47,649 nt of DNA from Alphaproteobacteria bacterium (GTDB taxonomy: Bacteria; Pseudomonadota; Alphaproteobacteria; JAPYRI01): the NCBI GenBank assembly GCA_029941135.1, contig JAPYRI010000012.1:1-47649 (forward strand), written 5' to 3'. Shown here piece by piece: positions 42,470 to 47,649 of the stretch. Made by a program: the position numbers and the translations under genes. Positions within the stretch are counted from its first letter, which is position 1. The number at the start of each line of letters is the position of its first letter. The notes beneath the pieces were generated by a model, which searched no databases, had not been told where the DNA came from, and saw only the letters and a list, made by a program, of their open reading frames with translations.

Positions 42470-42842
42470 ATGCGAGGGATGCGGTACATCCTGGTTTTGA
42501 TATTGGTGTTACCCGCGATATTGTGGTCCAAATATGGTAGTATTGATCCGTGCGAAATCCTTCGGCAAGAACTTTCATCAGTGACGTTGGTCCCAGGTGA
42601 ATATAACGCCGAAACGCAAATCTATTTTGACAGCTTTGCTGGCACGTCGACCGGCAAAGGATGCATTTCTGGCGTATTCAGTCTTGCCTGGATCAGAATG
42701 TAGCGTCGATCATTTGTATTTGGGGGCGGGGGATACAGTTTGACCACCCAAGCAATTATGGGTGGTCGGTTTCAAGGATGCCAAGGGTCAGGTATTCTGC
42801 CTTGGTGCCAGCAAAATTGAAGGATCAAATTATGAAGGATGA
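42470..42842 (+). pseudogene. Probable remnant of a small exported protein with frameshift
   Basis: From ATG 42470 the frame gives a hydrophobic start (MRYILVLILVLPAILW), then DPCEILRQELSSVTLVPGEYN and FDSFAGTSTGKGC, and closes at 42701-42703 with an unlikely tail. One frame later the sequence reads LAYSVLPGSECSVDHLYLGAGDTV, then TGA at 42741, then PPKQLWVVGFKDAKGQVFCLGASKIEG up to a stop at 42840-42842, overlapping the DUF4389 start. The continuation looks coding, so a frameshift and a nonsense change are likely. A 77-residue intact protein is the alternative. Family unknown. Confidence 0.45.
42742..42767. terminator. Perfect 9-base inverted repeat
   Basis: GACCACCCA (42742-42750) and TGGGTGGTC (42759-42767) are exact inverted copies around an eight-base loop AGCAATTA. 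Only GGTTTC follows, so it is not a classical intrinsic terminator. It sits inside the presumed remnant and just before the DUF4389 gene; it may slow transcription or be an operator. Confidence 0.35.
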
Positions 42843-43242
42843 AAAGCTTCAAGCGCAGGTGAACGAAACCCGCGAACACATGAAAGAAACAAGCACCTGG
42901 TTTCGTGGCCTCTACATTATTCTGTTTGCCATATTGTTTAATATTGCCGAGTTGGTCATTGCGGCCGTCGTTGTTTTTCAATTTTTTCACTCCCTTTTTC
43001 TGGGCAACTCCAACAAACGTTTAATGACACTCGGTCAATCGCTCAGTACATACGCCTATCAACTCCTCGCTTATTTGACATACAATTCAGATCATCGGCC
43101 ATATCCGTTCGGCGCCTGGCCAAAGGGCACGCCAAACGGTGGCAATCGAAAATCATCAAATACCCAGCCCCAGTCATCGTCTGACAGCAGTAAAGAAGAC
43201 AATAATGACGAGGAAGCGGAATCGCCAATTACCGACCAGTAA
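42832..43242 (+). CDS. DUF4389 membrane protein
   Basis: A 136-residue inner-membrane protein. STWFRGLYIILFAILFNIAELVIAAVVVFQFFHSLFLGNSNKRL (about 21-64) contains two helices with the DUF4389 hallmark, followed by STYAYQLLAYLTYNSDHRPYPFG. The last 40 residues are polar, Ser/Asn/Asp-rich and probably disordered. The ATG is preceded by GAAGGATCAAATT; a possible earlier ATG at 42778 has no good site. It lies 12 bases before the NUDIX gene and probably shares its transcript. Function of the family is unknown. Confidence 0.85.
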   Translation: MKDEKLQAQVNETREHMKETSTWFRGLYIILFAILFNIAELVIAAVVVFQFFHSLFLGNSNKRLMTLGQSLSTYAYQLLAYLTYNSDHRPYPFGAWPKGTPNGGNRKSSNTQPQSSSDSSKEDNNDEEAESPITDQ

Positions 43243-43254
43243 GAGTTTTAATCC

Positions 43255-44070
43255 GTGATCGATCAACCCGTAACGCCCGTATACTCGTCAACTACTCTTT
43301 TGCTCAGAGATGGGAAAGATGGCCTTGAAGTCTTGATGATCGTACGCCACGACGAAGTTGATTTTGCTGCCGGCGCAGCTGTTTTTCCGGGCGGAAAACT
43401 AGACCCGGGCGATCGTGACCCCGGCCTGCGATCGCGCCTTCGAGGAGTCGAAGGTTTGGATGATTTGCAAATTGCATTGCGCGTGGGCGCTATTCGCGAA
43501 ATATTTGAAGAATGCGGGTTGTTACTCGCCTATCCTGCCGGCACCGACGATTTCGTGGACCCCGAACGCCTCGATAATCTTTTGCAAACATACCGGACGC
43601 CGCTTGAGCGCGGCGAAGTGACCATGGCTGAATTCTCGGAAAGAGAAAAATTGGCACTGGGCTGCGGTGATTTTGAGCATTTTGCCCATTGGATTACGCC
43701 TGTCTCTCGCCCTAAACGATTCGACACCCATTTTTTCCTGGCCATGACACCGGAAACCCAAGTGGCCGCCCATGATGGCCGCGAGGCGGTGGACAGTCTG
43801 TGGATTACACCTGACCAGGCATTGGCAGAATACAAAGATGGAAATCTAAATGTACTATTCCCGACGCGGCTAAATTTGGAAAAATTGAGCCGCAGCCGGT
43901 CGAGTTCTGAAGCCATGAAAACTTCGAGTGAAAGCAATGTGGTAACGGTATTGCCGCAGGTGGTTAAGACTCCCAGCGGGCGGGTCATTCAAATTCCGAA
44001 AGAGGCCGGGTACTTGGGACACGAGTTCGATTTCGATCTGATCTCCAATGAAAACCGGATCAAAACTTAA
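43255..44070 (+). CDS. NUDIX hydrolase, NUDT19-like
   Basis: A 271-residue NUDIX protein. The box is split: FPGGKLDPGD (44-53) gives the first Gly, and REIFEECG (81-88) gives the metal-binding Glu helix, with about 27 residues inserted between, where the standard box has seven. Such an insertion is known from NUDT19/RP2-type CoA-hydrolysing NUDIX proteins. FPTRLNLEKLSR and FDFDLISNENRIK follow in the C-terminal half. The start is GTG. It lies 13 bases before pepN. Cleavage of CoA or a nucleoside-diphosphate derivative is inferred from the family. Confidence 0.88.
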   Translation: MIDQPVTPVYSSTTLLLRDGKDGLEVLMIVRHDEVDFAAGAAVFPGGKLDPGDRDPGLRSRLRGVEGLDDLQIALRVGAIREIFEECGLLLAYPAGTDDFVDPERLDNLLQTYRTPLERGEVTMAEFSEREKLALGCGDFEHFAHWITPVSRPKRFDTHFFLAMTPETQVAAHDGREAVDSLWITPDQALAEYKDGNLNVLFPTRLNLEKLSRSRSSSEAMKTSSESNVVTVLPQVVKTPSGRVIQIPKEAGYLGHEFDFDLISNENRIKT

Positions 44071-44082
44071 GGGGAAGTCTTA

Positions 44083-46767
44083 GTGTCCAACACCTCTTCC
44101 CCAAAATTGAGTGATTCTGGGAACAACCAAACGCCGCAAACTATACATCTCAAGAACTATGCGCCCCCCGATTTTCTGGTAGATCAGGTCGATCTTACCT
44201 TTAATCTTGATGCGAACAGCACGACGGTAAAATCATACTTCCGCGTCGACCGCAACCCGGCTAGCAACCCGCAAGCCGCCCTTCGCCTCGATGGTCACGG
44301 CTTAGAACTACTGTCAATCCGGATGGATGGCAAAAGTTTGAGTAGTAACCGGTACGTGGTAGACGAGACCAGCCTCACAATTGCCGAAACGCCGGATCAG
44401 TTTGATCTCGAAATCAAAACCCTAGTAGACCCGACAGCCAACACTTCGCTTTCCGGATTATATAAATCCGGCGGCATGCTGTGCACCCAGTGCGAGGCCG
44501 AAGGTTTTCGAAAGATCACGTACTTTTTTGATCGACCCGACGTTATGGCGTGCTACCGGTCAACCCTGATTGCCAAAAAAACTAAATACCCGGTGTTACT
44601 TTCGAATGGCAACCCGATAGAAACTGAAGATTTGGATGATGGCTACCATCGCGCAGTCTGGGACGATCCCTTTCCCAAACCTTCCTATTTGTTTGCTCTG
44701 GTTGCAGGTGATTTAGCGCATGTGGAAGACAGCTTCGTCACTGAAAGTGGCCGCACCATACCGCTGCGTATTTATACCGAACCGCGCAACGTCGATAAAT
44801 GCGACCACGCAATGGATAGCCTTAAGAGCTCCATGGCATGGGACGAAAAAGTATACGGTCTGGAATACGATTTGGACGTGTTTAATATCGTCGCCGTCGA
44901 AGACTTTAATATGGGCGCGATGGAGAACAAGGGCCTCAATGTTTTCAACGCGAAATTTATTGTCGCGAAGCCCGAAACCGCAACCGACCTTGATTACGAG
45001 TTCATTGAGGGAGTTGTGGCGCACGAGTATTTTCACAATTGGACGGGGAATCGCGTCACCTGCCGGGACTGGTTCCAACTCAGCCTCAAAGAAGGACTGA
45101 CGGTATTTCGCGATCAGCAATTTTCTGCCGATATGGGATCGGCTGCGGTACGCAGGATAGGTTCGGTGCGCGCCTTGCGAACTCATCAATTCCCTGAGGA
45201 TGCGGGCCCTATGGCGCACCCAATCCGGCCCCAGTCTTATATCGAGATCAATAATTTTTACACGGCGACTGTGTACGAAAAAGGCGCAGAAGTTGTCCGC
45301 ATGATCCACACATTGCTGGGACCAAAAGAATTCCACAAAGGTATGGATTTGTATTTTGAGCGCCATGACGGCCAGGCGGTGACCACAGACGATTTCGTCT
45401 CTGCCATGGAAGATGCCAGCGGGGCGGACTTATCCAATTTCCGAATCTGGTATGAACAGGCCGGCACTCCAGAACTTGCTGTATCCGACTGTTTCGATGC
45501 TTCCACGGGAATCTATACTTTGAATGTTGCTCAGTCCTGCCCAAACACACCCGGTCAAATTGATAAAAAGCCGTTTCACATTCCCCTTGCGATTGGCCTT
45601 ATGGACCCGGATTCCGGTGTGGATATGCCGGTTTCGCTCGACGGAGAAGCCGGGGAAGGGACCACAACCCGCATTTTGGATGTAAAGAAGTCAAATCAGT
45701 CGTTCCGCTTCAGTGGCTTATCGAATGCGCCGATACCGTCATTATTGCGGGGCTTTTCGGCACCAGTAAAATTGGTAATCGATCGCGATGATCAAACTCT
45801 CGCCTTTGGCTTAGCGAATGACTCTGACCCCTTCAATCGGTGGGAGGCCGGACAATCTTACGCCTCACGGGTCATACTGCGTGTGGTCGCCGACTTAAGT
45901 GCCGGCCGCGAGCCTAAGCTCGATCAACCATTTACTGAAGCACTGGGCTCGGTTCTAACCCGTGCGGATTTGGATCCGGCACTGATTGCCGAAATCCTGA
46001 CAGTTCCAAGTGAAGCGGTACTGGGCGAACAAATGACGGAAATCGACGTTCAAGGCGTTCATGATGCCCGGCATTTGGTACGTCAATGGATTGCCCGGGG
46101 CTTGGAGGACGAACTGGTTGCGTCTTACGACGACATTACCGGGGAAGCACTCACAAAAATTGACGGCCCTGCGATGGCGCAACGTCATTTGCGCAATACC
46201 TGCCTTGAGTATCTGGTTGAAACCGGCAAGCAAACTCACATAAATCGCGCGCTCGAGCAGTTCGAGCACGGCGGCAATATGACCAACGTTATTGCTGCCT
46301 TAAAAGCGCTCAGCAACTTCAACTGTGAAGAGCGTCAAAAAGCTTTAGCGGCTTTCGAGGCTACTTGGTCGAATGATCCATTAGTGTTGGACAAATGGTT
46401 TTCAATACAAGCCACGTCTCGGTTAGCGGAAACACCGGAGCGTGTTATCGCCCTGATGAACCATTCTGGTTTCGACATCAAAAACCCCAACCGGGTTCGA
46501 GCATTATTAGGCGCTTTCTTCATGATGAATCTGGCTCATTTTCACGCATCGGATGGAGCCGGATACGCGTTTTTTAGTCGGCAAGTACTGGCATTGGATG
46601 CCTTCAACCCGCAAGTGGCCGCAAGAATGATGGGCGCAATCACTCGCTGGCGCCGATACGATTCACATCGACAAACGCTAATGAAGGTCGAGATTGAGAA
46701 AATTATCGATACCGAAAGTATTTCACGCGATGTTTACGAACTTGCAGCTAAAAGTCTGGATAAATAG
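44083..46767 (+). CDS. pepN: Aminopeptidase N
   Basis: An 894-residue M1 zinc metallopeptidase that removes N-terminal residues from peptides in the cytosol. The exopeptidase motif GAMEN is at 278-282. HEYFH is at 314-318 with the third zinc ligand Glu337, the same 23-residue spacing as in E. coli PepN. The N-terminal beta domain (about 20-215), catalytic domain, a beta-sandwich and a long helical C-terminal domain are present. The length fits the monomeric bacterial enzyme. The start is GTG after GGGGAAGTCTTA. It follows the NUDIX gene by 12 bases; an exported protein gene follows it. Confidence 0.97.
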   Translation: MSNTSSPKLSDSGNNQTPQTIHLKNYAPPDFLVDQVDLTFNLDANSTTVKSYFRVDRNPASNPQAALRLDGHGLELLSIRMDGKSLSSNRYVVDETSLTIAETPDQFDLEIKTLVDPTANTSLSGLYKSGGMLCTQCEAEGFRKITYFFDRPDVMACYRSTLIAKKTKYPVLLSNGNPIETEDLDDGYHRAVWDDPFPKPSYLFALVAGDLAHVEDSFVTESGRTIPLRIYTEPRNVDKCDHAMDSLKSSMAWDEKVYGLEYDLDVFNIVAVEDFNMGAMENKGLNVFNAKFIVAKPETATDLDYEFIEGVVAHEYFHNWTGNRVTCRDWFQLSLKEGLTVFRDQQFSADMGSAAVRRIGSVRALRTHQFPEDAGPMAHPIRPQSYIEINNFYTATVYEKGAEVVRMIHTLLGPKEFHKGMDLYFERHDGQAVTTDDFVSAMEDASGADLSNFRIWYEQAGTPELAVSDCFDASTGIYTLNVAQSCPNTPGQIDKKPFHIPLAIGLMDPDSGVDMPVSLDGEAGEGTTTRILDVKKSNQSFRFSGLSNAPIPSLLRGFSAPVKLVIDRDDQTLAFGLANDSDPFNRWEAGQSYASRVILRVVADLSAGREPKLDQPFTEALGSVLTRADLDPALIAEILTVPSEAVLGEQMTEIDVQGVHDARHLVRQWIARGLEDELVASYDDITGEALTKIDGPAMAQRHLRNTCLEYLVETGKQTHINRALEQFEHGGNMTNVIAALKALSNFNCEERQKALAAFEATWSNDPLVLDKWFSIQATSRLAETPERVIALMNHSGFDIKNPNRVRALLGAFFMMNLAHFHASDGAGYAFFSRQVLALDAFNPQVAARMMGAITRWRRYDSHRQTLMKVEIEKIIDTESISRDVYELAAKSLDK

Positions 46768-46823
46768 ATCTGGGCAGGCAGATTAAAAGCTAAGTGTGAG
46801 TGGATTAATTTCGGCGGGGCTAC

Positions 46824-47240
46824 ATGTCAGGTTCATTTAATAATATATATCGCCGATTGTTACCTCGGCTTGCCGTAATTACGGCCTTGATGATGGGCAC
46901 GACATCAATCGCCACCGCCAATAGTCCCAAGAAAGCCACAAAATCGAGTAGCGATGAATTCCAGGCAGTACTCAAAGCACTGGCGCTACCCGATCTTAGA
47001 AAAAATGCTTCTGGTAGCCGGGGATATAAGCAAGTTATCCTTAGCCTTGTTGTCGTGACTGATGACGAGGACAAATTGACGACCATATGTAAGAAAGCGC
47101 TGAAATATCGGGATGCAATACTGACCGAGTTCCACGAAACTCCCATCGCACTCAGTAAAGGGGGCGGATTCGCTGATCAGAATGCCACCTTGTCTCGGAT
47201 AACGGCAGGTATCAAAAAACCCTTGGCAACCAAATGGTAA
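46824..47240 (+). CDS. Exported hypothetical protein, weak FliL-like pattern
   Basis: A 138-residue protein with a signal peptide (about 12-32, likely cut at IATA-NS). The mature part has KQVILSLVVVTDDEDKLTTICKKALKYRDAILTEF, which resembles FliL-type domains (a strand, then a helix ending in RDAIL). FliL proteins have an N-terminal membrane anchor and act at the flagellar motor, but no flagellar gene is near, so I do not assign that role. A C-terminal helix (NATLSRITAGIKKPLAT) follows. The ATG is preceded by GGCGGGGCTAC. Function unknown. Confidence 0.65.
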   Translation: MSGSFNNIYRRLLPRLAVITALMMGTTSIATANSPKKATKSSSDEFQAVLKALALPDLRKNASGSRGYKQVILSLVVVTDDEDKLTTICKKALKYRDAILTEFHETPIALSKGGGFADQNATLSRITAGIKKPLATKW

Positions 47241-47321
47241 TTAGTGTTCGATTAGCCTCAGAGAATGTCTTGGATGATGCAGAAAAAGCCGTTCACTGCA
47301 GCCATTAGAGCGGAAGGCAGT

Positions 47322-47649
47322 ATGGGTACCAGATTTACCGCGATGGCGATGGCGCTGCTCATATTAACCGTGTGGAGCACTGCACGCGCTGACGAAAATT
47401 CGAAATTCAACACGTGGCTTGCCAACTTACGGTCCGAAGCCCTTCAAAGCGGCATTCGGACAGACATTGCCGATGCCGCGTTAAGTAGCATACAGCCCTT
47501 ACCCAGGGTGATCGAACTCGACCGCAAGCAACCCGAATTTACCATGACATTTGATGAGTACCTCGGGAATGTCGTACCTCGTAGCCGAGTCATCAAAGGG
47601 CTAAATAAACTCGCAGAAAACCGTGAATTGCTGACGAAAATTGGCGCCC
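47322..47649 (+). CDS. Lytic murein transglycosylase, MltB family (3' end outside window)
   Basis: The frame is open to the right edge. A signal peptide (MGTRFTAMAMALLILTVWST, then ARA) precedes FNTWLANLRSEALQSGI and IELDRKQPEFTMTFDEYL, segments typical of periplasmic MltB-type enzymes that cleave peptidoglycan with formation of an anhydro sugar. The catalytic Glu lies beyond the window. ATG 47322 has GGAAGG five bases before it; upstream ATGs at 47274 and 47277 would add 16 residues without a ribosome site. Only 109 residues are seen. Confidence 0.85.
   Translation, partial: MGTRFTAMAMALLILTVWSTARADENSKFNTWLANLRSEALQSGIRTDIADAALSSIQPLPRVIELDRKQPEFTMTFDEYLGNVVPRSRVIKGLNKLAENRELLTKIGA

Noticed and set aside
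46824-47240. FliL flagellar motor protein
   Set aside because: The similarity is limited to one strand-helix pattern and no flagellar gene is near; called hypothetical instead.
1-47649. Mobile elements, prophage, CRISPR arrays
   Set aside because: I saw no transposase, integrase, phage structural gene or regularly spaced repeat; repeats found are limited to the pair behind tRNA-Ser.

Overview
The window looks like a chromosomal segment of an aerobic, heterotrophic alphaproteobacterium, perhaps Rhodospirillales-like. This is inferred from the gene families seen: a NorE-type oxidase subunit III, large LLM, SDR and CaiB families, MeaB, and an MltB-type transglycosylase. G+C is moderate. No phage, transposase, CRISPR array or conjugation gene was found. 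Most intact genes are catabolic enzymes for CoA thioesters, aldehydes, epoxides, nitro compounds and other small organics, arranged in short operons that often converge head-on.

Layout. 1-0.8 kb: the end of a heme-copper oxidase cluster. 0.8-6.8 kb: a minus-strand group (RutA-like monooxygenase, GFA protein, dead saccharopine-dehydrogenase-like gene) divergent from a MaoC/GST/LLM operon, which converges on an MFS carrier. 6.8-9.5 kb: a broken Sel1 gene, an epoxide hydrolase and a truncated GFA gene. 9.6-14 kb: nitronate monooxygenase, SRAP peptidase, tRNA-Ser(TGA), and a small operon of a secreted heme/propeller protein plus two cupin-type paralogues. 14-21.5 kb: an alpha/beta hydrolase, two broken genes (fructosamine-kinase-like and thpR), a lone CoxL-like molybdenum hydroxylase subunit, a thioesterase, a beta-lactamase-fold hydrolase and a VOC protein with a visible promoter and leader hairpin. 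21.5-25.8 kb: small enzymes, an inactive-looking nuclease, a PilZ-like protein, an iron alcohol dehydrogenase and two abutting gene remnants. 25.8-34.5 kb: an acyl-CoA dehydrogenase/enoyl-CoA hydratase/CoA-transferase operon, a methyltransferase, three SDRs, a degenerate receiver protein and MeaB. 34.5-38.2 kb: three tandem CaiB/BaiF CoA-transferase paralogues. 38.2-47.6 kb: a third cupin, an alpha/beta hydrolase, an acyl-CoA synthetase, a Rap1a-like exported protein, DUF4389, an NUDT19-like NUDIX hydrolase, aminopeptidase N, an exported protein and the start of a lytic transglycosylase.

How the genes work together. Organic acids could be activated by the AMP-dependent ligase or by the CoA-transferases, oxidised by the acyl-CoA dehydrogenase, hydrated by the enoyl-CoA hydratase, oxidised by SDRs and released by the thioesterase. 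This is a family-level inference and no substrate can be named. The most striking property is the number of decaying genes (at least seven). Some carry substitutions such as Trp to TGA or a lost catalytic Asp, which a simple indel error would not explain. No clearly new multi-gene system was identified. The best candidates for novelty are the secreted heme/propeller plus cupin-paralogue operon and the triplicated CoA-transferase array.
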